A stretch of 64,000 nt of DNA from Myroides odoratus (GTDB lineage Bacteria > Bacteroidota > Bacteroidia > Flavobacteriales > Flavobacteriaceae), in NCBI RefSeq assembly GCF_001549985.1, contig NZ_LROZ01000020.1, forward strand, positions 1-64,000, read 5' to 3'. The position numbers and the translations under genes were made by a program. Position 1 is the stretch's first letter. Each line of letters starts with the position of its first letter. Of this stretch, positions 54,568 to 63,312 are shown piece after piece. Below the pieces are notes generated by a model that saw only the letters and a list, made by a program, of their open reading frames with translations, had not been told where the DNA came from and searched no databases.

Positions 54568-55599
54568 TTACATTGATTTTTTGAATTTAATTAAAATAGC
54601 AATGAAAACAGGCGCTCCCATAATTGCAGTCAAGATTCCAATAGGAACTTCTGTTGGAGGAACTAAGGTTCGACTTACTCCATCTGCTAGTAGCAGTAAA
54701 ATACCTCCTGCTAAAAAAGAAAGAGGAAGAATAAAGTAGTAGTTCGACTTGAAGATTAACCGTAAAATATACGGTACTACTAAACCGACAAAACCGATTG
54801 TTCCTGTAAAAGCAACAATGGTTCCTACCATTAAGGCCGAAAACAAAATAATTCTTTTCTTGATGCGCTCTACAGTTATACCGAGGTGATTGGCGTCTTG
54901 TTCACCTAACATCATGGCATTTAATGCTTTGCCTAAGTTAAGCAAATAAAATAAAGATACTCCAATAACAACTGCTAAAATCGCTATTTTTGTCCACGTT
55001 GCACCAGCTAAACTACCTAAAGTCCAGAAGGTTAAGTTTCTCAATTCTTCATCATTGGAAACAAAAGTCAGCAATCCAGTTATGGAACCTGAAAGCGCGG
55101 TAATAGCAACTCCAGATAACAACAAGATACTGATGTTGGTTTTGCCATTCACTGTGGACATTTTATAGACAAAACTCATGGTGAGAATAGCTCCAATAAA
55201 GCTCATGATACTCAAAAGCGAATAGTGGAGAAATTCAGGGATAAACGGTTTGATAAAGGCGCCTAAAACGATGGTTATGGAAGCAAAAAGTACTGAACCA
55301 GAGGTGATTCCTATTAAATCTGGCGATGCCAAGGGATTTTTGAACATCCCTTGTAACGCAGTACCGGATAAAGCTAAACCACCACCCGCTAAAACGGCCA
55401 TAATAATACGAGGTAATCGCACATGTGTAATGACATATTGATCACTCGAATCTACTTTTTCAGGATGAAAAAGCAAATGAATTAAGGTGTTTAGGCTACT
55501 ATCTTCAAAGTTGTAAACTCCTAAAAAAATAGACACGGCTGCCATAACCACTAATACAATACTCAAGGTGCCTATATAAAAAGAGAGTCTTTTTTGCAT
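54568..55599 (-). CDS. hmuU: Haem ABC transporter permease HmuU (FecCD family)
   Basis: Inner-membrane permease, 343 residues, with about ten hydrophobic helices. FecCD motifs are visible (LPRIIMAVLAGGGLALSGTA, NPLASPDLIGITSG, and GTIGFVGLVVPYILR). It forms the importer with HmuV and the binding protein HmuT, which lie on either side in one operon. Confidence 0.92.
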   Translation of the reverse strand: MQKRLSFYIGTLSIVLVVMAAVSIFLGVYNFEDSSLNTLIHLLFHPEKVDSSDQYVITHVRLPRIIMAVLAGGGLALSGTALQGMFKNPLASPDLIGITSGSVLFASITIVLGAFIKPFIPEFLHYSLLSIMSFIGAILTMSFVYKMSTVNGKTNISILLLSGVAITALSGSITGLLTFVSNDEELRNLTFWTLGSLAGATWTKIAILAVVIGVSLFYLLNLGKALNAMMLGEQDANHLGITVERIKKRIILFSALMVGTIVAFTGTIGFVGLVVPYILRLIFKSNYYFILPLSFLAGGILLLLADGVSRTLVPPTEVPIGILTAIMGAPVFIAILIKFKKSM

Positions 55600-55609
55600 G
55601 TTAATTCCC

Positions 55610-56476
55610 TTATTCTGATAACAGTTGGTTTAATTGTGTAACTGCAGTTCCAACTCTAGGAGTGAAACCCGTTAATAATAAACCATCCATTGCGATTATT
55701 TTTTTGTTTTTTCCTGCGTTTGTGCGGTTTAAACTTTCAATTTTTAAAACACCATCTACACCGCCCATACTTTGTAATCCTGTATCAAACATCAAGATAT
55801 AGTCTGGGTTGCTGTTTAATAAAGCTTCTGGAGTAAGTGGTTTGAAATCGTCAAATCCTGTTACTGCATTTTGTCCTCCTGCTAGTTCAATGATGTTTTG
55901 CATTGGCGTTTTATCCCCAGCTACAAATAAATTACCAGCACCTCTTGCATAAATGAAAAGAACTTTTGGTTTAGTTTCAAAGGTTTTTAACTGCGCTTGA
56001 TCTTGGTCAATCTTAGCTAATAACCCCTCATAGTCTTTCACGTTTAAAGAAGCGGCAATGTCTTTAATTAACGTTTTGGTTCCTTCAATTGAAAAATCTT
56101 GATCAATGATAACTAATTTGATGTTTGCATCTTCTAATTGCTTTTTCAAATTGTCGTTTAAATCCTTCTTCGCAATGTAAACAAGGGTTGGTTTTAACGC
56201 CATTAAAGCTTCAATATTGATTTTATTTACGTGCTCTAATTGGGTAGCTGTAGTATTCATATCTGCTGGATAGGTACTAGTAACATCGATTCCCACGATA
56301 TTATTTCGTTGACCTAAATCAACTAAAGTTTCTGTAATTGCTCCATTTAAGGAAACAATACGTTCGTTCGAAGTAGCTACTTCTGTGGTAGTTGTCTCAA
56401 CAGCTTTCTCTTCTTTGCTGTTTTTACACGCAACAACGGATAATGCGAGTAGGACTAAAAGGGCAGTTCTTTTCAT
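55610..56476 (-). CDS. hmuT: Haem-binding lipoprotein HmuT
   Basis: Substrate-binding protein that delivers haem to HmuUV. 288 residues with a lipoprotein signal (LSVVAC, Cys17). Y69 in VGIDVTSTYP sits where haem-binding relatives have their Tyr ligand, which supports haem as the substrate. It is the first gene of hmuT-U-V-S. No TonB-dependent outer-membrane haem receptor is encoded nearby. Confidence 0.87.
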   Translation of the reverse strand: MKRTALLVLLALSVVACKNSKEEKAVETTTTEVATSNERIVSLNGAITETLVDLGQRNNIVGIDVTSTYPADMNTTATQLEHVNKINIEALMALKPTLVYIAKKDLNDNLKKQLEDANIKLVIIDQDFSIEGTKTLIKDIAASLNVKDYEGLLAKIDQDQAQLKTFETKPKVLFIYARGAGNLFVAGDKTPMQNIIELAGGQNAVTGFDDFKPLTPEALLNSNPDYILMFDTGLQSMGGVDGVLKIESLNRTNAGKNKKIIAMDGLLLTGFTPRVGTAVTQLNQLLSE

Positions 56477-56511
56477 ACAGGATTCTTATTTTAATTAAAT
56501 CTGAATAGAGG

Positions 56512-56540
56512 CAAAAATAGGACTTTTTCAAATCAAACAA
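56512..56540 (-). promoter_or_regulatory. hmu operon promoter
   Basis: On the minus strand TTG (56538-56540), an 18-nt spacer and TATTTTTG (56512-56519) match the Bacteroidota promoter, 36 bases before hmuT. AT-rich inverted sequence just upstream (56540-56565) could be a Fur site, but I cannot call one. Confidence 0.55.
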
Positions 56541-56728
56541 AATATATTAAGATTAATTTTAAATAATAGAACGAGTGAGGAATACAAGGGGATTAGGTTC
56601 AAAAATGAGAAAGGTAAAATAGAAGAAAATAGCGGTACTCCCCTGAAAAGTATCAAACAAGTCAATGACCTTCTTCTCGTTTTGTCAATATGATAAAAAG
56701 GAGAGACAAAAAGACGATTTTTTTGAAG

Positions 56729-56736
56729 TATCTTTG
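56729..56736 (+). promoter_or_regulatory. -7 element of the M48 peptidase gene
   Basis: TATCTTTG matches TAnnTTTG, 19 bases before the ATG. No good TTG is seen at the -33 position. Confidence 0.4.
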
Positions 56737-56755
56737 AAGGATAAAAAAAAATACG

Positions 56756-57553
56756 ATGAAAAAGGTTTTATTTACAGTAGCTGTAGCATTTTTGGGAATG
56801 GCATCAGCGCAAGCTCAATTAGGGAAATTGAGTGGAAAAAAAATTGACGCACTGACAACAGCAGTTTCTGCTTTTACAGTATCCGATGAAGAAATTCAGC
56901 AATCTGCTAGAGAAGCAGTGAAATGGATGGATGAAAACAATCAGGTTTGTGAATTAAATTCGAAGCAAAAAGACATGCGTGAGTATGCTGAGCGTTTGGA
57001 TCGTATCTTTAAACCATATAAAAATTACGATGGTTTAGATTTAAACTACAAAGTGTACTACGTAACCGATATCAATGCGTTTGCCTGCGCAGATGGTAGT
57101 GTTCGCGTGTTTTCTTCTTTAATGGATATCATGACAGATGATGAATTGTTAGCAATTATCGGTCATGAGATTGGACATGTGAAGTTAGGGCATACGAAAA
57201 AAGCTTATGAGCAAATTTTACTTGCAGAAGCAGCAACTAAATATGTAGGTTCTACAAAAGGAACAGCTGCAGATATCATGAACTCTAATTTAGGAGGGAT
57301 GGCAGAACAATTTATGGGAGCTACTTTCTCGAGAAAACAAGAATCAGATTCAGATGATTATTCGTATAAATTCTTAGTGGCGCATAAAAAAGATCCGCAA
57401 GCCTTAGCAGATGGATTCCAAAAATTTGCGGACATGGAGAAAGAATATGGAACAGATAAATCCATTGTTGCAAAAATGTCTGCTAGTCATCCAGATAGCG
57501 AAAAACGAGTAAAACGCGTGGAAGAAAAAATTAAAAAAGACGCAAAAAAATAG
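56756..57553 (+). CDS. M48-family metalloprotease, exported
   Basis: Zinc metalloprotease of 265 residues. A signal peptide (residues 1-20, ending ASAQA) indicates export to the periplasm. The zinc site is HEIGH at 137-141 followed by VKLGH, and an SDDYSYKFL segment supplies the downstream acidic ligand region. It resembles the periplasmic BepA/LoiP-type M48 enzymes that act in envelope quality control; that role is inferred. It is a single gene with its own promoter and terminator. Confidence 0.88.
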   Translation: MKKVLFTVAVAFLGMASAQAQLGKLSGKKIDALTTAVSAFTVSDEEIQQSAREAVKWMDENNQVCELNSKQKDMREYAERLDRIFKPYKNYDGLDLNYKVYYVTDINAFACADGSVRVFSSLMDIMTDDELLAIIGHEIGHVKLGHTKKAYEQILLAEAATKYVGSTKGTAADIMNSNLGGMAEQFMGATFSRKQESDSDDYSYKFLVAHKKDPQALADGFQKFADMEKEYGTDKSIVAKMSASHPDSEKRVKRVEEKIKKDAKK

Positions 57554-57575
57554 TCTTTTACTCAATAAAGAAAGC

Positions 57576-57616
57576 AAAGGGGCTGTCTCTCATAAAAAAG
57601 AGCAGGCCCTTTTTTT
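57576..57616 (+). terminator. Terminator of the M48 peptidase gene
   Basis: Imperfect stem (GGGGCTGTCTCT with AGAGCAGGCCC, one bulge) followed by T7, 22 bases after the stop. It has the CTGTCTC core also present in two other terminators downstream. Confidence 0.75.
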
Positions 57617-57845
57617 ATGTTTTGAGGTTCACATGAAAATGATTGCTGGGGATGAAGATGTGAAAATAGTATTAAAATGTAAATTTCTTATTTCTTTGAT
57701 TTAAAGTTTTTCGCCCTAGAGTTTTTAGTAATCTCGATTTAGAAGTAAAAGGTATAGGGTGTTTTGGCAAATAATACACCTAATTTTTAAAAAATAAGTC
57801 ATTGTATTGCGAATAGATTGTTTTCTGCAAACCGATGGGATTCAC

Positions 57846-57853
57846 TATCTTTG
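57846..57853 (+). promoter_or_regulatory. Probable sufS operon -7 element
   Basis: TATCTTTG matches TAnnTTTG, 29 bases before the sufS ATG. The nearest TTG (57818-57820) leaves a long 25-nt spacer. Confidence 0.4.
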
Positions 57854-57882
57854 TCTATATTTTTGATTAAAAAAGACAGGTT

Positions 57883-59097
57883 ATGTTAGATATAAAAGCA
57901 GTTAGAGATGATTTTCCGATCCTGAAACAACAGGTAAACGGGAAGCCTTTAGTATATTTTGATAATGCTGCTACAGCTCAAAAACCGAAAGTGGTAGAAG
58001 AAGCGATCAAAACGTATTACGAAACCATTAATGCAAATATCCACCGTGGAGTGCATACGTTAAGTCAATTGGCAACGGATGCGTATGAAGAATCGAGAAA
58101 AAAAGTACAACATCATATTCATGCAAAAGAAGATCGTGAGATTATCTTTACACCAGGAACAACCTTTGGAATTAATTTAGTGGCTAGTGGTTTTGGTGCG
58201 TTATTACAAGCTGGAGATGAAATATTGATTTCTGCTTTAGAACACCATTCTAATATAGTGCCTTGGCAATTTGCCTGTGAACGCTCTGGAGCTACATTAA
58301 AAGTAATCCCAATGAACCAAAAAGGGGAGTTGATTATGGAGGCTTTTGATGCGTTACTATCACCAAATACCAAAGTGGTTGCTGTATCTCATATCTCAAA
58401 TGCTTTAGGAACGATTAATCCCATCAAGGAGATGATTGCAAAGGCGCATGCTGTGGGAGCTGCTGTTTTAATTGATGGAGCCCAAGCAACACCGCATATT
58501 AAACCCGATGTACAAGATTTAGATTGTGATTTCTACGTATTCTCAGGCCATAAAATATGTGGACCAACGGGAACGGGGGTCTTATATGGGAAAGAAGCTT
58601 GGTTGAATAAATTACCTCCCTACCAAGGAGGAGGAGAGATGATCAAAACCGTGACATTTGAAAAAACAACCTATGCGTGTTTGCCTCATAAATTTGAAGC
58701 AGGAACTCCAAATATTGCAGGAGGAATCGTTTTAGGGTATGCTTTGGATTATTTGAATCAACTGGGATTTGATAACATACAGGCGTATGAACATGAACTT
58801 TTGACCTATGGTACACAACGCTTGTTAGAAATTGAAGGGTTGCATATTGTAGGAACAGCAGAAAATAAAACGTCTGTAATTTCATTTAATATTGAAGGAT
58901 TACATCCGTATGATGTAGGCGTAATTGTGGATAAGCTGGGAGTTGCAGTTCGTACAGGACATCACTGTACACAGCCGATTATGGATTTCTTTGGTATTCC
59001 AGGAACAATCAGAGCATCATTCAGCTTTTACAATACAAAAGAAGAAATTGACATTTTAGTGGAAGCGGTGCGCAAAGCCCAACAAATGCTTTCCTAA
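57883..59097 (+). CDS. sufS: Cysteine desulfurase SufS
   Basis: PLP enzyme that takes sulfur from cysteine for Fe-S cluster assembly. 404 residues. The PLP lysine is K224 in FSGHKICGPTG and the catalytic cysteine is C362 in RTGHHCTQP, the short-loop group II type. YFDNAATAQKP near the N-terminus is also typical. It heads the second SUF block with sufE directly after it. Confidence 0.96.
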   Translation: MLDIKAVRDDFPILKQQVNGKPLVYFDNAATAQKPKVVEEAIKTYYETINANIHRGVHTLSQLATDAYEESRKKVQHHIHAKEDREIIFTPGTTFGINLVASGFGALLQAGDEILISALEHHSNIVPWQFACERSGATLKVIPMNQKGELIMEAFDALLSPNTKVVAVSHISNALGTINPIKEMIAKAHAVGAAVLIDGAQATPHIKPDVQDLDCDFYVFSGHKICGPTGTGVLYGKEAWLNKLPPYQGGGEMIKTVTFEKTTYACLPHKFEAGTPNIAGGIVLGYALDYLNQLGFDNIQAYEHELLTYGTQRLLEIEGLHIVGTAENKTSVISFNIEGLHPYDVGVIVDKLGVAVRTGHHCTQPIMDFFGIPGTIRASFSFYNTKEEIDILVEAVRKAQQMLS

Positions 59098-59120
59098 TCG
59101 AACATAGAAATTAGTAGAAT

Positions 59121-59537
59121 ATGACTATAAGAGAAGCACAAGAAGAAATAATGGACGAATTCTCCATGTTTGAGGATTGGATGCAACGCTATGAGTACAT
59201 CATCGAATTGGGAAAATCACTTCCTATTATTGATGCAAGGTATCAAGTAGAGGAAAATTTGATCAAAGGTTGCCAATCTCAAGTGTGGCTACACGCTGAA
59301 AACGTAAATGGAAATGTTGTGTTTACAGCGAATAGCGATGCTATTTTAACCAAGGGAATTATCGCCATTTTGATTCGTGTTTTTTCCAATCAAAAACCAG
59401 CGGATATCGTAGAAGCCGATTTGTCTTTTATCGATGAAATTGGTTTGAAAGAACATTTATCGCCAACACGTGCGAACGGATTAGTTTCGATGATTAAACA
59501 AATCCGCATGTATGCTTTGGCTTTTCAAGCCCAATAA
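59121..59537 (+). CDS. sufE: SufE sulfur acceptor
   Basis: Accepts persulfide sulfur from SufS and passes it to SufBCD. 138 residues. The active cysteine is C51 in IKGCQSQVWL, the family motif. It starts 23 bases after sufS and belongs to the same operon. Confidence 0.95.
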   Translation: MTIREAQEEIMDEFSMFEDWMQRYEYIIELGKSLPIIDARYQVEENLIKGCQSQVWLHAENVNGNVVFTANSDAILTKGIIAILIRVFSNQKPADIVEADLSFIDEIGLKEHLSPTRANGLVSMIKQIRMYALAFQAQ

Positions 59538-59564
59538 TTTTAATTCAAAAGAAAGAGTTTTAGT

Positions 59565-59885
59565 ATGGAAGAAATAGACGTACAACAATTAGGAGAAAAT
59601 ATCGTAAGAATATTGAAAACAATTTACGATCCGGAAATTCCAGTAGATATTTACGAATTAGGGTTGATTTATGACGTATTTGTCAACGAAACCCATGATG
59701 TTAAAATCTTGATGACTTTAACATCACCCAACTGTCCAGTAGCAGAAACGCTACCAATGGAAGTAGAAGAGAAGGTAAAGTCGATAGACAATGTCAACAA
59801 TGTTGAGATTGAGTTGACTTTTGAGCCCGCTTGGTCTAAAGATTTGATGAGTGAAGAAGCACAATTAGAGTTGGGATTATTGTAA
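59565..59885 (+). CDS. SufT-like DUF59/MIP18-family Fe-S assembly protein
   Basis: 106-residue protein of the DUF59 family, which helps Fe-S cluster maturation. Visible motifs are YDPEIPVDIYELGLIY at 21-36 and TSPNCPVAETLP with the conserved cysteine. It sits between sufE and the DUF2480 gene, the usual flavobacterial order. The exact step it serves is not known. Confidence 0.9.
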   Translation: MEEIDVQQLGENIVRILKTIYDPEIPVDIYELGLIYDVFVNETHDVKILMTLTSPNCPVAETLPMEVEEKVKSIDNVNNVEIELTFEPAWSKDLMSEEAQLELGLL

Positions 59886-59886
59886 T

Positions 59887-60402
59887 ATGGAAGGAGAAAT
59901 TGTAAATAAAGTTGCCAATAGTGCATTGAAAGTCTTTGATTTGGAGGATATGTATCCGCCCAATCCAAGGATGGAAGTGGATATTGCTCAGTGGTTATAT
60001 GAAGGCTTTGTTTTACGAGAGAAAGACTTCAGAGCGGCTTTAAAAGAGATTGATTGGACCATCTATCAAGATGCTTATGTTGGTTTATATTGTTCAACGG
60101 ATGCAATCTTACCAGGCTGGGCGTATATGCTTTTAACGAGTTATTTACAACCCGTTGCAAAACGCGTTTTCTTGGGCGATAAGCACCATTTGGAAAATGC
60201 GATTTACCAAGAGTTGTTGTTTGCCGTAGATTACAGCCAATACCAGGACCTGCCTGTGATTATCAAGGGGTGCTCAAAGAAAGAGATTCCAGAGGAAGCT
60301 TATGTTTTAGCAACACAATTGATGATGAATACAGCGCGATCTGTCATGTTTGGTGAAGCTTGTTCCGCTGTACCAGTTTACAAACGTTTAGCAAAAAAGT
60401 AA
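59887..60402 (+). CDS. DUF2480 family protein
   Basis: 171 residues, soluble, no signal peptide, starting 1 base after the DUF59 stop. The family is found mostly in Bacteroidota beside SUF genes. It has an ILPGWAYML segment and two cysteines in the last third (KGCSKKE and GEACSAVP). Its function is unknown; genomic linkage suggests a part in Fe-S metabolism. Confidence 0.85.
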   Translation: MEGEIVNKVANSALKVFDLEDMYPPNPRMEVDIAQWLYEGFVLREKDFRAALKEIDWTIYQDAYVGLYCSTDAILPGWAYMLLTSYLQPVAKRVFLGDKHHLENAIYQELLFAVDYSQYQDLPVIIKGCSKKEIPEEAYVLATQLMMNTARSVMFGEACSAVPVYKRLAKK

Positions 60403-60458
60403 TTTTTTTTTGCCTTTTTCGAGGTTTATTGTTATTTTCGTGTTAAAATAACAGTATT

Positions 60459-61304
60459 ATGAAAAAATTTTTGCTTAGCATTGCTGCTGTGTTTATGTTG
60501 TATTCCGCACAAGCTCAGGAAGCTGAAGGTACTGAAGTACAAAAAAATTGGACTTCAAAAGGAAATTTCGCTCTTATTGCAAATCAGTCTAGTTTTTCAA
60601 ATTGGCAAGCAGGTGGGGACAATAACCTTGCTGGAAATGTAAACTTGAATTACGATTTGAATTACAAAAAAGACGATTGGACTTGGGACAACAAATTTCA
60701 AGTGAGTTATGGTCTTACGAAGTTAAAAGGGGAAAAAGAAAAGAAAACGGATGACCGTTTAGAAATTACCTCTTTACTTGGTAAACAAATGACAAACAAG
60801 TGGTATTATTCATTATTCATGAACTTTAAAACCCAGATGGATTCTGGATGGGATAAAGATGGGAATAAGAATACGCACTTTATGTCACCAGCTTATTTAC
60901 AAATAGGACCTGGTTTATTGTGGAAACACGATGACAACCTAAAAGTAAACATTGCGCCAGCAACCTCTCGTTTTATTATGGTTCACAAGCATTTTACTGA
61001 ATTTGGTGATGCTTTTGGGGTGAAACAAGGAAAAACAATGGAGTACCAACTGGGGATGGCAGTGAATGGATACTACAAATTTAATCCGATGGAAAATGTT
61101 TCTATTGAGAATATCTTAAACCTGTATTCTAACTATTTAGAAAAACCAGAAAATGTGGTATTAGATTATCAATTGAATGTTGTTTTGAAAGTGAACAAGT
61201 ATTTATCTACAAACTTGACTTTCCAAGCAATTTACGATGACAAAGCATACCAAGGGTTCCAATTAAGAGAAATGATTGGTTTAGGAGTAAATTATACGTT
61301 TTAA
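60459..61304 (+). CDS. DUF3078 family outer-membrane protein
   Basis: 281 residues with a signal peptide (residues 1-19, ending YSAQA). The body has alternating strands and aromatic-girdle residues, and ends in an aromatic residue (VNYTF), so a beta-barrel in the outer membrane is likely. DUF3078 proteins are typical of Bacteroidota; function unknown. It often lies after the SUF genes in this group. A clear terminator follows. Confidence 0.85.
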   Translation: MKKFLLSIAAVFMLYSAQAQEAEGTEVQKNWTSKGNFALIANQSSFSNWQAGGDNNLAGNVNLNYDLNYKKDDWTWDNKFQVSYGLTKLKGEKEKKTDDRLEITSLLGKQMTNKWYYSLFMNFKTQMDSGWDKDGNKNTHFMSPAYLQIGPGLLWKHDDNLKVNIAPATSRFIMVHKHFTEFGDAFGVKQGKTMEYQLGMAVNGYYKFNPMENVSIENILNLYSNYLEKPENVVLDYQLNVVLKVNKYLSTNLTFQAIYDDKAYQGFQLREMIGLGVNYTF

Positions 61305-61326
61305 TTGTAGATTTTACAAGAATAAT

Positions 61327-61365
61327 AAAAAAGGGACTGTCTTTTTGAGACAGTCCCTTTTTTAT
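61327..61365 (+). terminator. Terminator after the DUF3078 gene
   Basis: A 16-bp stem (61327-61342 with 61348-61363) with core GGGACTGTCT/AGACAGTCCC and a T-run, about 22 bases after the stop. Confidence 0.92.
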
Positions 61366-61519
61366 TGTGTAAAAGATTTACTGGACATAAAGGGTGAATT
61401 GTAAGCTTTTATACCGCATTTAGCGAATAGTAGGGGCAAATCGTCATTTGCCTCTAGGAGTATTTGTTTTTATTAATTTTATGATAAATATATATATCGT
61501 AAAGTGATTTTGTAATAAA

Positions 61520-61527
61520 TACATTTG
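61520..61527 (+). promoter_or_regulatory. Possible -7 element of the T9SS cargo gene
   Basis: TACATTTG fits TAnnTTTG, 56 bases before the ATG. No convincing -33 TTG is seen. Confidence 0.35.
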
Positions 61528-61583
61528 TTTTTGTTGGTTTTTTGTGTAAATTCACGTTTATTTTTAACCAAAAATAACCAATT

Positions 61584-63272
61584 ATGAAGAAAAATTTATT
61601 ACTTTTATTTTTGTTGCTCTGCTCTGGTGGAATTTACGCGCAGATGATTAATGATTTTGAGCAAGGCCCAGCTTCTATTCCGTTGAACGCTGCGGTCTAC
61701 CGAAATCAAAATAGCACCGTATTTAATGTTGTTCAATGCAATATTGGTGTTACTTTTGGCAGTGTTTTTACTCCGCCAAGTCTCTTGAATAATGCCGTTG
61801 CAAAAGCATCCATTATGACAGGAATTAACGAGCCTATTTTAAGCAATTATGGTATCGCTTATCCTTGTGTAGGGCCAAGTGGCGGTAAATATTCCCTTCG
61901 TTTAAACAATCAAGGAGGCGGGCAAGACATCACCTCCTATACCCAAACCTTCAGACCTACATCCAAATACCTTAGTTTTGACTATTTGGCTGTTTTAAAT
62001 TCTCCTCATATTACACAGGATGATGTACAACCCTTTTTTACGGTCCGTTTATTAGACATAAATAATACTATTATCTCTTCCGTTCCTTTTTGTGCTAAAG
62101 CCTCATTAAATGATTTGATTTTGACGAAAGTGAACAATCAACTTTTTTATACGGAAGATTTTTATTGTCAAACGATTGTAATTCCAGAAGAATATGTTAA
62201 TAGGGAAGATATCAAAGTTCAGTTTGTGATTGCAGATTGTGGATTAGGTGGTGATGTAGGAGTGGTGTATTTGGATAACATTCGAATGGGAGATCCTTGT
62301 AAAGAATCTCAATTTGGTTTTATTGACTTGAATCCGAATGATAATGTTTGCAACCCAGAAAAAGTTGAGATTACAGGAACTTACAATGCCCCACGTGGTA
62401 CTACGTACACGAGTTCAAACATAAAGATATTAGATAACAATGGAAACCCAGTTTCCATAAATCCTTCAAATATTTATTTAAATCATTTTAGTGGAGGAAC
62501 ATTCAGCTATTCGATAGCATTTCCTACTCCATTACCAATAGGAGGGTATGAAATCAAAGTTGAAGCTACCTTTACTAATAGCATCGGCTATAACTACCTT
62601 TTAGAAGCGGAATCTACAAATGCAGGCGTAGATATTAGTTTTACTCATCCAGGTCGACTAAATTTAGATATTCAGCATGATGAATATACTGGAATTGGAG
62701 GTCCTAATGGTTATTTAAAATGGGATGATGTTGGAGGTCCTTATACTATTGAATTTGTTTATGATGGGTACTGTTCTAAAAACACGTATATTAAAGGATT
62801 AGTTACTGGACAGATTTATAGTATTCAAGTTAATGAACCTTATATGACAGGCAGAACTTTATTTATAATGACAGAAACCCTTGGTGCTAAGCTTATACGA
62901 TTGAGAGTAAAAGCACCTTGTACGGAGTGGAGTACTTGGTGTTGCATCTACACTTATAGTTGGGAAGAGGGTCAATATAAACCTTATGATCCTAATGACC
63001 CATTTAATCATTGTCTAGATGAAATCGACGTAAATCGTCTTGATCCATCTCAAAACTTCGTAGTGTATCCAAACCCAGTAAGTGGTACTATTTCCATACG
63101 AAATACGACGGCTACACAATTTACGGTTTATGATTTAGGCCAACGAGTAGTAAAACAAGTAGAAGTAAAAGCAAAACAAGACGAAATTAAAATGGACCTG
63201 TCTGATTTGAAAAAAGGCATGTATATTTTAAAAACCAATCAAGGAGAAGAAGTGAAAATTGTGAAAGACTAA
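61584..63272 (+). CDS. Secreted protein with T9SS type A sorting domain
   Basis: 562 residues. A signal peptide (residues 1-19, ending GGIYAQ) and a C-terminal type A sorting domain (VYPNPVSGTISI, then FTVYDLGQRVV, then LKKGMYILK) mark it as cargo of the type IX secretion system, released or anchored at the cell surface. The large middle part has no family that I recognise; it is beta-rich and holds several cysteines, for example the WCCIYTYSW segment. Function unknown. Confidence 0.85.
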   Translation: MKKNLLLLFLLLCSGGIYAQMINDFEQGPASIPLNAAVYRNQNSTVFNVVQCNIGVTFGSVFTPPSLLNNAVAKASIMTGINEPILSNYGIAYPCVGPSGGKYSLRLNNQGGGQDITSYTQTFRPTSKYLSFDYLAVLNSPHITQDDVQPFFTVRLLDINNTIISSVPFCAKASLNDLILTKVNNQLFYTEDFYCQTIVIPEEYVNREDIKVQFVIADCGLGGDVGVVYLDNIRMGDPCKESQFGFIDLNPNDNVCNPEKVEITGTYNAPRGTTYTSSNIKILDNNGNPVSINPSNIYLNHFSGGTFSYSIAFPTPLPIGGYEIKVEATFTNSIGYNYLLEAESTNAGVDISFTHPGRLNLDIQHDEYTGIGGPNGYLKWDDVGGPYTIEFVYDGYCSKNTYIKGLVTGQIYSIQVNEPYMTGRTLFIMTETLGAKLIRLRVKAPCTEWSTWCCIYTYSWEEGQYKPYDPNDPFNHCLDEIDVNRLDPSQNFVVYPNPVSGTISIRNTTATQFTVYDLGQRVVKQVEVKAKQDEIKMDLSDLKKGMYILKTNQGEEVKIVKD

Positions 63273-63273
63273 T

Positions 63274-63310
63274 AAAAAAAGGGTTGTCTCTTGAAGACAA
63301 CCCTTTTTTT
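63274..63310. terminator. Bidirectional terminator, T9SS cargo gene / asnA
   Basis: A 16-bp stem (63274-63289 with 63295-63310) with core GGGTTGTCT/AGACAACCC, flanked by A7 and T7, serves the two converging genes. Confidence 0.9.
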
Positions 63311-63312
63311 TA

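Larger units (their letters stand above)
57554..57882. other. Intergenic region M48 gene / sufS
   Basis: 329 bases with a terminator at the start and the sufS -7 box at the end. Nothing else is recognised. Confidence 0.5.

Noticed and set aside
56540..56570. AT-rich inverted sequence upstream of hmuT as a Fur box
   Set aside because: Iron control of hmu genes would be expected, but the symmetry is poor and the base composition makes such matches frequent.
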